Source: Saccharothrix sp. ST-888
GTDB taxonomy: Bacteria; Actinomycetota; Actinomycetes; Streptomycetales; Streptomycetaceae
Direction: 5' to 3'
Assembly (NCBI RefSeq): GCF_000955975.1
Contig: NZ_JYJF01000005.1
Location: forward strand, 59,114 to 123,113
DNA length: 64,000 bases
The notes below the pieces were generated by a model that searched no databases, was not told the origin of the DNA, and saw only the letters and a program-made list of their open reading frames with translations. Of this stretch, positions 53,542 to 63,034 are shown in pieces. Numbering within the stretch: position 1 is the stretch's first letter; every line of letters begins with the position of its first letter. A program made the position numbers and the translations under genes.

Positions 53542-54375
53542 CTAAGCCGGGCGGTCCGGCTCGGGGGCGGCGGGCGTGAGCCGCTCGCGCAGGAAGTCGA
53601 CCACGCGCCGGCGTGCGTCGAACGCGGGGTGGCCGGGCCGTTCGCGAACCTCGGCGGTGAGTGCGGAGTGGGCACGCCGGCCGAAGCCCGCCGGGTTTCC
53701 GGGGGACGAGTCGAGTTCGATCACCTCGAAGGCCGTACCAAGACGCTCGCGCAGGGTGTCGAAGCGGTCCTTGGGCGCGGTGCCGTCCTGGCTGAAGCGC
53801 AGGCCGAGGACGCACAGGTCCGAGGTGCTGGTGCGGGCGGCGACCCGGGCGAGCTCCGCCTCCGAGACCCCGGGGTCGCGGCGGCGGGCGGCACCGAGCG
53901 GCACCGGGAGGGAGGGCTGGCTGAGCACGGGGGCCAGGACCACGTCGTCCACGGCGGCCGCCAGCGCGAAGCCGCCGGTGAAGCACATGCCGATGACGCC
54001 GACGCCCGGTCCGGGAGTGCGCCCGGCGAGGTCACGGGCCAGCGCCCGCAGGTACTCGGCGAACGGGCGCCGGGCGTTGACCGCGAACGCACGGAACTCT
54101 GCGGCGACGCAGAGCCGCCCGATGACGCGGAGGCCGTAGCCCGCGGTGGCCGCCTTGCCCGGGACACCGAACGGGGACGGTACGACCACCGTGAACCCCT
54201 GGTCGACGAGGTGGTCGGCGAGCCCCAGGACCTCGGGGGTGAGACCGGGCACCTCGGGCACGAGGACCACCCCGGGCCCGGAGCCCTTCCGGTAGCAGTC
54301 GTAGGTCTGCCCGGCGGCACTGAACGGGGTACGGCCCCAGCCGGTGAGCCCGGACATCGGTGCGGAATCGGTCAC
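53542..54375 (-). CDS. Dienelactone hydrolase family protein
   Basis: Protein of 277 residues of alpha/beta-hydrolase fold. GVVLVPEVPGLTPEVLGLADHL holds the catalytic-site acidic motif. GMCFTGGFALAAA is the nucleophile elbow with Cys in place of Ser, the mark of dienelactone hydrolases. The C-terminal His appears in RAHSAL. They open lactone rings in chlorocatechol breakdown, but many actinobacterial members have unknown substrates. GTG start with GAGGAGAG. It lies 19 bases behind the FhuF-like gene and is probably the last gene of the cbtB operon. Confidence 0.85.
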   Translation of the reverse strand: MTDSAPMSGLTGWGRTPFSAAGQTYDCYRKGSGPGVVLVPEVPGLTPEVLGLADHLVDQGFTVVVPSPFGVPGKAATAGYGLRVIGRLCVAAEFRAFAVNARRPFAEYLRALARDLAGRTPGPGVGVIGMCFTGGFALAAAVDDVVLAPVLSQPSLPVPLGAARRRDPGVSEAELARVAARTSTSDLCVLGLRFSQDGTAPKDRFDTLRERLGTAFEVIELDSSPGNPAGFGRRAHSALTAEVRERPGHPAFDARRRVVDFLRERLTPAAPEPDRPA

Positions 54376-54394
54376 GGCCGTCTCTCCTCAGTGC

Positions 54395-55150
54395 TCAGCG
54401 GCGGCCGGGGCGGCCGGTCAAGACGCAGTCACCGCAGAGCGCTCCCGCACGGCCGGGGGCGGCACGGTAGATCAGGCAGCAGCTCCGGCGGCGGAACGAC
54501 CCGTCGACGACGGCGCCGGCGCCCGCGAGGGCCGGATGGCGCAGCACGCGGGCCAGGACGGCGCGTACCCGTGGGGCGTGCTCCGGGCGGGCGGCGGCGA
54601 GCACCGTGGCGGCACCGTTGAGACCGGAGGCGGCGTTGCCGCGCAGGATGTGCTCACTGACGCCGAACGCGGCTGTGGCGGTGGCGAGTTCGGCGATCGC
54701 TCCGTCGAACAGGCCGCTGCCCAGCGCATCGGCGACGTCGGCCTCGGTGCCGAGGGACCGGGTGACGGTGTCCCTGGCCCGGGAGAGCGGGAAGGCGCTT
54801 CCCAGCTGCGGCTGCCAGCGCAGTCCGGCCAGGGTGAGGGGTCCCGCGCAGCCGTCCAGTACGGCCAGGGCCAGCGCCGGGGAGAGGATCCGGGCGGCCA
54901 GGCCGAGGTGGACCACGGACGCGGCGACCCGGGTCTCCACGGCGTCCGCGGCCTGACCGCCGCCCGCGGCCAGGAAGGCCCGGACGGCCTCGATCCGGTC
55001 CGCGAGGACGGACGCGTCGGTGACGAGCTCACCCATCGGCCGCCACGGTGGCTGCGGCGGCTCGTCCGGGTCGTGCAGGTCCAGGGCGAAGTACGGTCCC
55101 AGCGCTTGGAGTTGCGCCGGGACCGGGTTCCCGTGGGAGGGGAGGGTCAC
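54395..55150 (-). CDS. FhuF-like (2Fe-2S)-binding protein
   Basis: Protein of 251 residues. The C-terminus holds SCCLIYRAAPGRAGALCGDC, a Cys pattern (CC-x13-C-x2-C) like the 2Fe-2S site of FhuF, the siderophore-iron reductase. The rest is mostly helical and Ala/Leu-rich. The GTG start overlaps the cbtA stop codon by 2 bases, so it is translationally coupled to the cobalt transporter. It may reduce a metal complex or a corrinoid after uptake; the iron-sulphur assignment is from motif, the corrinoid role from position. Confidence 0.8.
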   Translation of the reverse strand: MTLPSHGNPVPAQLQALGPYFALDLHDPDEPPQPPWRPMGELVTDASVLADRIEAVRAFLAAGGGQAADAVETRVAASVVHLGLAARILSPALALAVLDGCAGPLTLAGLRWQPQLGSAFPLSRARDTVTRSLGTEADVADALGSGLFDGAIAELATATAAFGVSEHILRGNAASGLNGAATVLAAARPEHAPRVRAVLARVLRHPALAGAGAVVDGSFRRRSCCLIYRAAPGRAGALCGDCVLTGRPGRR

Positions 55151-56010
55151 GCGGCCACCGGGTCCGGCGAGCCGGCCGGGACGGGCGACTTGGCGGTCGG
55201 CTGGAGCAGGCGCTGCGCCATCGGGGCGAAGACCAGGCCGATGGTGGACCACATGATCAGCTGGGCCGCGACCGAGTAGAGGCGGAAGGAGAACAGCACG
55301 TCGGCCGGGAAGCCCGGGTAGACGATCGCCCCCTGGGAGTTCTCCAGCGGCAGCGGTGTCTCGGTGGGGTGGTTTCCGAAGGTGTGGACGTTGTCGGCGA
55401 GTTGGCCCAGCGAGGGCAGCAGGGCCATCACGATCCCGATCGCGACGGCATAGGCGCCCGCCGCGAGCAGGGTGGCGTTCCAGTTGCCGAACCGGGCCTG
55501 GAGCCGCTGGCCGAGCCAGACGGCCGCCACCAGGAACACGATCGAGCACAGCACCATCACCAGGTAGAGCGAACCGCGCTCCTTGATGGTGTCCGGGTGA
55601 CCGATGGCCGGCGGGTTGGCCGGGTACTTCAGGAAGGGCACCAGGTAGAAGCCGGCGAACCCGCCGCCGGCGACCAGCAGGGACAGGCTGCGGGCCCGGA
55701 GCCGGCCGACCCGGCCCAGGCACAGCAGGTAGGCGACGGCGAACAGGGCGCCCATGGCCGCCCCGAACAGGATCATGCCGGTCCCGATGCCGACATTGGC
55801 CTGGACGGTCCGGCTGAAGAGGTCCGGTCCGGCGGCTTCCACCGGAAGGCCGGCGGCCTTGTCCAGCAGCTCCTGGGCGGCGTCACGGCCGCTCTCGTAG
55901 TCGATGGCCTGGTTGATCTGCGGCTCGGCGAAGATCCTCGCGAAGACGAAGGAGAGCAGGCCGGCCACTGCGCCGGCCAGCAGGCCGCGCAGGATGATTC
56001 TCTTTTCCAT
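55147..56010 (-). CDS. cbtA: Cobalt transporter subunit CbtA
   Basis: Protein of 287 residues and about six membrane helices. ILRGLLAGAVAGLLSFVFARIFAEP at the start, with repeated segments such as IGTGMILFGAAMGALFAVAYLL and GFAGFYLVPFLKYPANPPAIG, is the CbtA pattern. CbtA with CbtB is a proposed cobalt importer controlled by B12. Operon: cbtB, cbtA, the FhuF-like gene and perhaps the hydrolase gene. The ATG is 24 bases after the cbtB stop. Confidence 0.92.
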   Translation of the reverse strand: MEKRIILRGLLAGAVAGLLSFVFARIFAEPQINQAIDYESGRDAAQELLDKAAGLPVEAAGPDLFSRTVQANVGIGTGMILFGAAMGALFAVAYLLCLGRVGRLRARSLSLLVAGGGFAGFYLVPFLKYPANPPAIGHPDTIKERGSLYLVMVLCSIVFLVAAVWLGQRLQARFGNWNATLLAAGAYAVAIGIVMALLPSLGQLADNVHTFGNHPTETPLPLENSQGAIVYPGFPADVLFSFRLYSVAAQLIMWSTIGLVFAPMAQRLLQPTAKSPVPAGSPDPVAA

Positions 56011-56034
56011 GATCAGCTGTTGTCCCGGCCCCGG

Positions 56035-56250
56035 TCAGTGGCAGGGGAAGCCGAGGAAGTGGCGGGAGTCGTGGACGAACTCGTGGATGTGCATGTCGTT
56101 CCCGAAGACGGAGACAGCACCCTGGTCGACGCCGATGAAGTAGTACACGAGGAGCGCGAGGAACGCGGTGCCGACCAGCCACAGGGCGGCCTTGGCATTG
56201 GGGACCACCACGGGCGTGGCGATGGTTCCGGGCGCGGACAGACTGCTCAC
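56035..56250 (-). CDS. cbtB: Cobalt transporter subunit CbtB
   Basis: Protein of 71 residues. One membrane helix (AALWLVGTAFLALLVYYFI) and a His-rich tail, HIHEFVHDSRHFLGFPCH, which would bind cobalt ions. CbtB is always next to cbtA. GTG start with GGAGG. A cobalamin riboswitch lies directly upstream in its leader. Confidence 0.92.
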   Translation of the reverse strand: MSSLSAPGTIATPVVVPNAKAALWLVGTAFLALLVYYFIGVDQGAVSVFGNDMHIHEFVHDSRHFLGFPCH

Positions 56251-56299
56251 TATGAGCCCTCCTAGCGGGATCGTGCGTCCCTGTTCGATGGAGCGGGCG

Positions 56300-56405
56300 T
56301 GATGGGGAGTGTCTGACTTGCCCACCGCCTGGCGGTGGTGGACTCACAGTGGCGCGACCGCGCCGGACTTGCACCGGCTTCCTCGAACCATCACTTGTAA
56401 GGGGA
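56300..56405 (-). promoter_or_regulatory. Cobalamin riboswitch of the cbtBA operon
   Basis: Minus strand: GAGGAAGCCGGTGCAAGTCC, then GGCGCGGTCGCGCCACTGTGA (B12-box region), and GCAAGTCAGACACTC closing the core. These are conserved adenosylcobalamin riboswitch blocks in a compact form with a short peripheral stem. The hairpin ACCACCGCCAGGCGGTGG follows before cbtB. Ends are approximate. It should repress cobalt uptake when B12 is plentiful. Confidence 0.9.
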
Positions 56406-56589
56406 GGTTAAGGGCAGTCTGCACGAACGGTCAACGGCTTCGCGACGCCCCTGGCCGGGTCCCCGACCATGGCGAAGTCCCACACCGGGGCCGCGCCGGG
56501 CGGTGCGCCCCGGCGCACACCGGAAGCCGGCCCGGTGGCACTGTGGGCCGCCTCACCATCGGTTGACGGGGCGTCACTTCTGCGGCAGG

Positions 56590-56760
56590 GTCGCACCCGG
56601 GATGCGGTGAGCGTCCGAGACCACGGTGTGCAGGAACCCGGTGCGATTCCGGGGCGGTCCCGCCACTGTGACCGGGGAGCGACCCCGGCCGACGACCGCT
56701 GTGCAGCGGCCCAAGGCCCGGGGAAGCGCCGATCCGGGAGTCAGAACACTGACCCGTGGT
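56590..56760 (+). promoter_or_regulatory. Cobalamin riboswitch of the (2Fe-2S) protein gene
   Basis: Plus strand: GGTGTGCAGGAACCCGGTGC, GCGGTCCCGCCACTGTGACC, a GC-rich peripheral arm, AAGGCCCGGGGAAGCGCC, then GGGAGTCAGAACACTGACC. This is the full core of an adenosylcobalamin riboswitch, lying about 45-200 bases before the GTG. It faces the opposite way to the cbtBA riboswitch. Confidence 0.9.
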
Positions 56761-56803
56761 TTCTCCGGAGGTTGGGGCGCGGACCCCACGAGGAGGTTCT
56801 GCG

Positions 56804-57241
56804 GTGTCACTGGCCAGGGCTGCCCGCACGGCGGCCGTCGACGTCCTCCTGTGCCGCGGCTGTTGCTGCGGCAGTGCCGCGAAACGGCCGGGCACCGACC
56901 ACCCGGGCCAGCTGTCCGCACTCGCCGAGGCCGTCGAGGACCTCCCCGCCGCGAACCTGGTGGTCACCGACTGCCTGGGACCGTGCGAGCTGGCCAATGT
57001 CGTCGTCGTCCGCACCCGGGGGCGGCTTCCGGGCGAACGGCGGACCGCACCGGTCTGGTTCGGCAACGTGACCGACCCCTCCGACACGGCCGACCTCTGC
57101 GCCTGGGTCCGGCAGCTCGGGCTCGGCGTCGAGCGGGTCCCGCACGACGGACCGCTGCCGGCCGCACTGGAGTCGCTGCGCATCCCCACGCCCGGGCCCC
57201 GGCGGGCCGCCAGGACGAGGACGAGGGCGGCCACGGCATGA
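56804..57241 (+). CDS. (2Fe-2S) ferredoxin-like thioredoxin-fold protein
   Basis: Protein of 145 residues. VDVLLCRGCCCGSAAK and the later VTDCLGPCELANVVVVRT give the four spaced cysteines of thioredoxin-like 2Fe-2S ferredoxins; two extra Cys in CRGCCCG are unusual. The fold follows strand-helix with CAWVRQLGLGVERV. It probably passes electrons in corrinoid metabolism or cobalt handling, since a cobalamin riboswitch governs it. AGGAGG lies 7 bases before the GTG. Its stop overlaps the following gene (ATGA). The electron partner is not visible. Confidence 0.8.
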   Translation: MSLARAARTAAVDVLLCRGCCCGSAAKRPGTDHPGQLSALAEAVEDLPAANLVVTDCLGPCELANVVVVRTRGRLPGERRTAPVWFGNVTDPSDTADLCAWVRQLGLGVERVPHDGPLPAALESLRIPTPGPRRAARTRTRAATA

Positions 57242-57624
57242 CGGACGGGCTGACGGTCCACCGGGGCGACGCGGTGCCTGCCATGGCCGAGGGTCTCGCC
57301 CTGCTCCACCGGTCCGGCCTCGGGCGGCACACGCCGGAGACGGCCGCCGAGCTGACCCGTGCCTTCCTCGACCGGCTGGCCGGCGATGCCGCCGCGCCCG
57401 GCTTTCGCGCCGTCACGGCCCGGATCGACGGGCTGCGGTGCGGCTTCGGGGCCGCCGTGCGCACCGCCGTCCCGGCCCCGGCGGACCCGGTGGACCGTCA
57501 GCCGGTCGGGCGGATCCTCGGACGGCTCATCGGGGCGGCAGCCGGCCGGCGAGCCCGGGCGAGTGCCGGCGACGAACGCCCGGCCCCGGCGGACGGCCTG
57601 GGGGACGCCCGACGGCTACCGTGA
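57238..57624 (+). CDS. Uncharacterised protein coupled to the (2Fe-2S) gene
   Basis: Protein of 128 residues, Ala/Arg-rich, no signal or membrane segment. The segment ELTRAFLDRLAGDAAAPGFRAVTARIDGLRCGFGAAVRT looks like the start of a GNAT acyltransferase domain (x-GFRAVTA...G.x.CGF..), but the acetyl-CoA-binding part is missing, so it may be a fragment or a different fold. ATGA overlap with the upstream gene makes it part of the riboswitch-controlled unit. No function is assigned. Confidence 0.55.
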   Translation: MTDGLTVHRGDAVPAMAEGLALLHRSGLGRHTPETAAELTRAFLDRLAGDAAAPGFRAVTARIDGLRCGFGAAVRTAVPAPADPVDRQPVGRILGRLIGAAAGRRARASAGDERPAPADGLGDARRLP

Positions 57625-57729
57625 ACCGTGCAGGCGTGCTGGCACTCCGGGCGGTGTCCAGTGCAGCGAGTTCAAGGTCACACTCCTGGGCACTGATAGA
57701 GCCGGGCTGACGAGCATTAACCTTCCCCT

Positions 57730-59613
57730 ATGACGGTCCTGCCCCAAGGGCTCCCTCTGGCCGCCGAGTTCCCGGACGCAAACCGTGAGCGGTGGCAGCG
57801 CCTGGTCGAAGGCGTGCTGCGCAAGTCCGGTGCACCGGACGCCACCGGTGTCCAGGCCGAGGAAGTCCTCTCCAGTGAACTCCAGGACGGACTACGAGTC
57901 CGTCCGCTGTACACCGCCGAGGACACCTCGGCCGCCGCCGGCTACCCGGGCTTCCCCCCGTTCGTCCGGGGCGGTCGGCCGCAGGGCGCGGCGGTCTCGG
58001 GCTGGGACGTGCGCCAGCGCCACGCCGATCCGGATCCCCGGCGGGCCAACGAGGCCGTGCTCGCCGACCTGGAGAACGGCGTGACCTCGCTCTGGCTGGA
58101 GGTCTCGGACGCCGGCCTGCCGGCGACGGCCCTGCCGGACGTCCTCCAGGGCGTCTACCTCGACCTGGCTGCGGTCGTACTCGACGCCGGTGCCGGATTC
58201 GGCTACGCGGCGGAGCAGTTGCTGCGACTGTACGAGGAGCGCGGGGTCGGCCCCGCGGCCGCCGCCGGCAACCTCGGCGCGGACCCGATCGGCCTGCTCG
58301 CCCGCACCGGCAAGGACGCCGGCACCGCCGCGCAGCTGGCCGAGGCCGCCGCGCTGGCGGTCCGCTGCGACCGCGACCACCCGGGCCTGCGCGCCCTCAC
58401 CGTCGACGCCCTCCCGTACCACGACGCCGGTGCCTCCCCGGCCCAGGAACTCGGCTGTTCGCTCGCCACCGGCGTCGCCTACCTGCGCGAGCTCACCTCG
58501 GCCGGCCTGTCGGTCGACGCCGCCTGCGCGCAGCTGGAGTTCCGCTACGCCGCCGACGCCGACCAGTTCCTGACCATCGCCAAGTTCCGCGCCGCCCGGC
58601 GGCTGTGGGCCCGGGTGACCCAGCTGTCCGGGGCCTCGCCGCAGGCAGCGGCGCAGCGCCAGCACGCCGTCACCTCCGGCGTGATGATGACCGAGCGCGA
58701 TCCGTGGGTGAACATGCTGCGCACCACCGTCGCGTGCCTGGCCGCCGGGGTCGGCGGAGCCGACGCGGTGAGTGTGCTGCCCTTCGACAGCGCGGTCGGG
58801 CTCCCGGACGCGTTCGCGCGCAGGATCGCCCGCAACACCCAGTCGATCCTGCTGGAGGAGTCCTACCTGGCCCGGGTCATCGACCCGGCCGGCGGCTCCT
58901 GGTACGTCGAGCAGCTCACCGACGAGCTGGCCCGGGCCGCCTGGGCGTGGTTCCAGGAGATCGAGCGGGCCGGCGGCCAGCGGGCCGCCCTCTCCTCCGG
59001 GCTGATCGGCGAGCGGACCGCCGCCACCTGGGCCAAGCGCTCCACCGCGCTGGCCAGGCGGCGCGAACCCATCACCGGCGTCAGCGAGTTCCCCAACCTC
59101 CAGGAGCAGCCGCTCCACCGCCCGGCGGCACCGGTGCCGCTCGGCGGCGGCCTGCCCAGGGTGCGGCGGGCCGAGGCGTACGAGGCGCTGCGGGACCGCT
59201 CCGACGCCCACCTGGCCGCCACCGGTGCCCGTCCCCGGCTGTTCCTGGCGGCCCTCGGGTCGGCGGCCGTCCACACGGCGCGGTCCTCGTTCGCCGCCAA
59301 CCTCTTCCAGGCCGGTGGCATCGAGACCGGCACGGCCGAGGGCGTCGACGGCGCCGCGCTGGCCGAGGCGTTCGCCGCGAGCGGTGCGAGCGTGGCCTGT
59401 CTGTGCTCCGGCGACCAGCTGTACGCGGAGCACGCCGAGGAGGTCGCGGCCGCCCTGAAGGCCGCCGGCGCCCGACGGGTGCTGCTGGCCGGGCGTCCGG
59501 GCGAGGCACGTGAGGCGTACCAACGGGCCGGGGTGGACGAGTTCGTCTTCGCGGGCTGCGACGCGGTCGCGGTCCTGTCCTCGGTGCTCGACGAGATCGG
59601 AGTGGCGCGATGA
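57730..59613 (+). CDS. mutA: Methylmalonyl-CoA mutase small subunit
   Basis: Protein of 627 residues. It follows the standard small-subunit sequence ([63 protein letters not shown]) with a substrate-barrel N-terminus and a C-terminal Rossmann part that lacks the DxHxxG cobalamin motif, as expected for the non-catalytic partner. The heterodimer converts succinyl-CoA and methylmalonyl-CoA, feeding propionate use and polyketide precursors. No ribosome site precedes the ATG, so the mRNA may be leaderless. It overlaps mutB by 4 bases. Confidence 0.95.
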   Translation: MTVLPQGLPLAAEFPDANRERWQRLVEGVLRKSGAPDATGVQAEEVLSSELQDGLRVRPLYTAEDTSAAAGYPGFPPFVRGGRPQGAAVSGWDVRQRHADPDPRRANEAVLADLENGVTSLWLEVSDAGLPATALPDVLQGVYLDLAAVVLDAGAGFGYAAEQLLRLYEERGVGPAAAAGNLGADPIGLLARTGKDAGTAAQLAEAAALAVRCDRDHPGLRALTVDALPYHDAGASPAQELGCSLATGVAYLRELTSAGLSVDAACAQLEFRYAADADQFLTIAKFRAARRLWARVTQLSGASPQAAAQRQHAVTSGVMMTERDPWVNMLRTTVACLAAGVGGADAVSVLPFDSAVGLPDAFARRIARNTQSILLEESYLARVIDPAGGSWYVEQLTDELARAAWAWFQEIERAGGQRAALSSGLIGERTAATWAKRSTALARRREPITGVSEFPNLQEQPLHRPAAPVPLGGGLPRVRRAEAYEALRDRSDAHLAATGARPRLFLAALGSAAVHTARSSFAANLFQAGGIETGTAEGVDGAALAEAFAASGASVACLCSGDQLYAEHAEEVAAALKAAGARRVLLAGRPGEAREAYQRAGVDEFVFAGCDAVAVLSSVLDEIGVAR

Positions 59614-61814
59614 TCCCCGACTTCACCGGGATCGCTCTCGACGGGGAGAGCGGCCCGTCCGCCACCGGCGAGCAGTGGCGGACGGCCTGGCAGCAGGCGA
59701 CCGGCAAGGAGGTCGAGGAACTGGTCTGGGAGACCCCGGAGGGCATCGGCGTCAAACCGCTGTACACCGCCGAGGACCTGGCCGGCCTGGACTTCCTCGG
59801 CACCTACCCGGGCATCGCCCCGTACCTGCGCGGCCCGTACCCGACGATGTACGTCAACCAGCCGTGGACGGTCCGCCAGTACGCCGGCTTCTCCACCGCG
59901 GAGGAGTCCAACGCCTTCTACCGGCGCAACCTGGCGGCGGGTCAGAAGGGCCTGTCGGTCGCCTTCGACCTGCCGACCCACCGCGGCTACGACAGCGACC
60001 ACCCCCGGGTGACCGGCGACGTCGGCATGGCGGGCGTGGCCATCGACTCCATCTACGACATGCGCCAGCTCTTCGACGGCATCCCGCTGGACAGGATGTC
60101 GGTGTCGATGACGATGAACGGCGCGGTGCTGCCGGTGCTGGCGCTGTACATCGTGGCGGCCGAGGAGCAGGGGGTGCCGCCCGAGAAGCTGGCGGGGACC
60201 ATCCAGAACGACATCCTCAAGGAGTTCATGGTCCGCAACACCTACATCTACCCGCCGCAGCCCTCGATGCGGATCATCTCGGACATCTTCGCCTACACCT
60301 CGCAGAAGATGCCGCGCTACAACTCGATCTCCATCTCCGGGTACCACATCCAGGAGGCCGGAGCCACGGCCGACCTGGAACTGGCCTACACCCTGGCCGA
60401 CGGCGTGGAGTACCTGCGGGCCGGACTGGGCGCCGGACTGGACGTGGACGCCTTCGCGCCGCGGCTGTCGTTCTTCTGGGCGATCGGCATGAACTACTTC
60501 ATGGAGATCGCCAAGCTGCGCGCCGCCCGGCTGCTCTGGGCGAAGCTGGTCAAGCAGTTCGACCCCAAGAACGCCAAGTCGCTGTCGCTGCGCACCCATT
60601 CGCAGACCTCCGGCTGGTCCCTCACCGCGCAGGACGTCTTCAACAACGTCACCCGCACCTGCGTGGAGGCGATGGCCGCCACCCAGGGCCACACCCAGTC
60701 GCTGCACACCAACGCCCTCGACGAGGCCCTCGCCCTGCCGACCGACTTCTCGGCCCGGATCGCCCGCAACACCCAGCTGATGCTCCAGCAGGAGTCAGGC
60801 ACCTGCCGGGTGATCGACCCCTGGGGCGGCAGCGCGTACGTGGAGAAGCTCACCCACGACCTCGCGGCGCGGGCCTGGCAGCACATCCAGGAGGTCGAGG
60901 CGGCGGGCGGGATGGCCAAGGCCATCGACGCGGGCATCCCCAAGCTGCGGGTCGAGGAGGCCGCGGCCCGCACCCAGGCCCGGATCGACTCCGGCCGCCA
61001 GCCGGTGATCGGCGTCAACAAGTACCGGGTCGCCAACGACGAGGAGATCGACGTCCTCAAGGTCGACAACTCCTCGGTCCGCACCCAGCAGGTCGAGAAG
61101 CTGCGCCGGCTGCGCGCCGAACGCGACGAGGCCGTCTGCCAGGACGCGCTGCACGCGCTCACCCGGGCCGCCGAGGCGGGCGCCCAGCGCGGCGACAGCC
61201 TGGCGGGCAACCTGCTCGCCCTCGCGGTGAACGCCGCCCGGGCCAAGGCGACGGTCGGGGAGATCTCGGACGCACTGGAGAAGGTGTACGGACGCCACTC
61301 CGGCCAGATCCGTACCATCTCCGGTGTGTACCGAGACGAGGCAGGCCCCTCCACCGCCGTTCAGCGCACGCGCGACCTGGTCGACCGCTTCGAGGAGGCC
61401 GAGGGCCGCCGCCCGCGCATCCTGGTCGCCAAGATGGGCCAGGACGGACACGACCGGGGCCAGAAGGTGATCGCGACCGCCTTCGCGGACCTCGGCTTCA
61501 CCGTGGACGTGGGCCCGCTGTTCCAGACCCCGGCCGAGGTCGCGCGCCAGGCGGTGGAGGCCGACGTGCACATCGTCGGCGTCTCCTCGCTGGCCGCCGG
61601 GCACCTGACGCTGGTCCCGGCACTCCGTGCCGAACTGGCCGAAGCCGGACGGGAGGACATCACCATCGTGGTCGGCGGGGTCATCCCCCCGCAGGACTTC
61701 GACGCCCTGTACGAGGCCGGCGCCGCCGCCGTCTTCCCGCCGGGCACGGTGATCCCGGACGCCGCCCACGACCTGCTGAAGTCGCTCGCCGCCGACCTCG
61801 GCCACGAGCTGTGA
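59610..61814 (+). CDS. mutB: Methylmalonyl-CoA mutase large subunit (adenosylcobalamin-dependent)
   Basis: Protein of 734 residues. N-terminal barrel with [14 protein letters not shown] start, [35 protein letters not shown] and [12 protein letters not shown]. The C-terminal cobalamin domain holds [16 protein letters not shown], the DxHxxG motif whose His binds cobalt, and [11 protein letters not shown]. It carries out radical rearrangement of the CoA ester. ATGA coupling to mutA and a 12-base gap to meaB place the three in one operon. Confidence 0.97.
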   Translation: MIPDFTGIALDGESGPSATGEQWRTAWQQATGKEVEELVWETPEGIGVKPLYTAEDLAGLDFLGTYPGIAPYLRGPYPTMYVNQPWTVRQYAGFSTAEESNAFYRRNLAAGQKGLSVAFDLPTHRGYDSDHPRVTGDVGMAGVAIDSIYDMRQLFDGIPLDRMSVSMTMNGAVLPVLALYIVAAEEQGVPPEKLAGTIQNDILKEFMVRNTYIYPPQPSMRIISDIFAYTSQKMPRYNSISISGYHIQEAGATADLELAYTLADGVEYLRAGLGAGLDVDAFAPRLSFFWAIGMNYFMEIAKLRAARLLWAKLVKQFDPKNAKSLSLRTHSQTSGWSLTAQDVFNNVTRTCVEAMAATQGHTQSLHTNALDEALALPTDFSARIARNTQLMLQQESGTCRVIDPWGGSAYVEKLTHDLAARAWQHIQEVEAAGGMAKAIDAGIPKLRVEEAAARTQARIDSGRQPVIGVNKYRVANDEEIDVLKVDNSSVRTQQVEKLRRLRAERDEAVCQDALHALTRAAEAGAQRGDSLAGNLLALAVNAARAKATVGEISDALEKVYGRHSGQIRTISGVYRDEAGPSTAVQRTRDLVDRFEEAEGRRPRILVAKMGQDGHDRGQKVIATAFADLGFTVDVGPLFQTPAEVARQAVEADVHIVGVSSLAAGHLTLVPALRAELAEAGREDITIVVGGVIPPQDFDALYEAGAAAVFPPGTVIPDAAHDLLKSLAADLGHEL

Positions 61815-61826
61815 GCCGCTGAGCCG

Positions 61827-62828
61827 ATGGCGCCTCGCACACTCGACCTCGACCAGTACCGGCAGGGTGTCCTGGACGGCTCGCGCGCCTGGATCGCGCG
61901 GGCCATCACCCTGGTGGAGTCCATCCGGCCCGACCACCGGGCGCTCGCCCAGCGGCTGCTGGTCGAGCTGCTGCCGCACTCGGGCCGGGCGGTCCGGGTC
62001 GGGATCACCGGTGTGCCCGGGGTGGGCAAGTCCACCTTCATCGAGGCCCTGGGCACGATGCTCACCGGGCTCGGCCACCGGGTCGCGGTGCTCGCCGTCG
62101 ACCCGACCTCCAGCCGCACCGGCGGCTCCATCCTGGGTGACAAGACCCGGATGGAGAAGCTCTCGACCGACCCGAACGCCTTCGTCCGGCCCTCCCCCAC
62201 CTCGGGCACGCTCGGCGGGGTCGCCCGCGCCACCCGCGAGAGCATGGTGGTGATGGAGGCCGCCGGGTACGACGTCGTGCTGGTCGAGACGGTCGGCGTC
62301 GGGCAGTCCGAGACCGCCGTCGCCGACATGGTCGACTCCTTCCTGCTGCTCACCCTGGCCCGTACCGGCGACCAGCTCCAGGGCATCAAGAAGGGCATCC
62401 TGGAGCTCGCCGACCTGGTCGCCGTCAACAAGGCCGACGGCCCGCACGAGACCGACGCCCGCGCCGCCGCACGGGAGTTGGCCGGTGCCCTGCGGCTGCT
62501 CCAGTCCCCCGACGCCGCCTGGACACCCCCCGTGCTCACCTGCAGCGGCCGGGACGGCAACGGCCTCGACACCCTCTGGGAGCGCCTCCAGCAGCACCGC
62601 AAGATCCTCGACACCACCGGCGCGCTCGCCGCCAAACGCCGCGACCAGCAGGTCGGCTGGACCTGGGCGATGGTCCACGACCAGCTGCTCTCCCAACTGC
62701 ACGAGCACCCCGAGGTCCGCGGCATCTCCCCCGACCTGGAACAGCGGGTCCGCGAGGGCACGCTCACCGCGACGATGGCCGCCGAACGCATCATGGCCGC
62801 CTTCCGCCCGCTGCCCGTCGACCGCTGA
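61827..62828 (+). CDS. meaB: Methylmalonyl-CoA mutase-associated GTPase MeaB
   Basis: Protein of 333 residues. P-loop GVPGVGKS at residues 62-69; then LAVDPTSSRTGGSILGDKTRM, VETVGVGQSETAVADMVD and NKADG, all G3E-family signatures. MeaB guards the mutase by gating loading and removal of the cofactor. It follows mutB in the same operon. The C-terminal helix region (EHPEVRGISPDLEQRV) is the dimer arm. The stop codon falls in the first unit of a 14-bp repeat array. Confidence 0.95.
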   Translation: MAPRTLDLDQYRQGVLDGSRAWIARAITLVESIRPDHRALAQRLLVELLPHSGRAVRVGITGVPGVGKSTFIEALGTMLTGLGHRVAVLAVDPTSSRTGGSILGDKTRMEKLSTDPNAFVRPSPTSGTLGGVARATRESMVVMEAAGYDVVLVETVGVGQSETAVADMVDSFLLLTLARTGDQLQGIKKGILELADLVAVNKADGPHETDARAAARELAGALRLLQSPDAAWTPPVLTCSGRDGNGLDTLWERLQQHRKILDTTGALAAKRRDQQVGWTWAMVHDQLLSQLHEHPEVRGISPDLEQRVREGTLTATMAAERIMAAFRPLPVDR

Positions 62829-62888
62829 GCCTCGATTGCTGAGCGTCGACCGCTGAGTGTCGACGGTCGACCGTCGACCGCTGGACGG
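62819..62888. repeat. 14-bp tandem repeats with a 20-bp palindrome after meaB
   Basis: Units at 62819, 62833 and 62847 share CGA(C/T)(C/T)GCTGAG, and two more diverged units follow to 62888. The meaB stop codon is in unit 1. GTCGACGGTCGACCGTCGAC at 62859-62878 is a perfect 20-bp palindrome. It could fold as the meaB terminator or bind a protein. Confidence 0.75.
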
Positions 62889-63034
62889 TCGCGTTTCCGG
62901 CACCCCGCAGGGCGAGCAGGCGGCGGGCCCTGCGGAGTACCGGGTACCGGGCAGTGGCCCGGAGGGCATCCGGCCGTGGTGCGCCCCGGCTCTGTGTCCG
63001 GGGCATCCGGGTCACCGCAGTGGGATGCGCGCCT

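Noticed and set aside
60795..62969. 724-codon open frame opposite mutB and meaB
   Set aside because: Antisense to two unmistakable genes; long shadow frames are expected in DNA this GC-rich.
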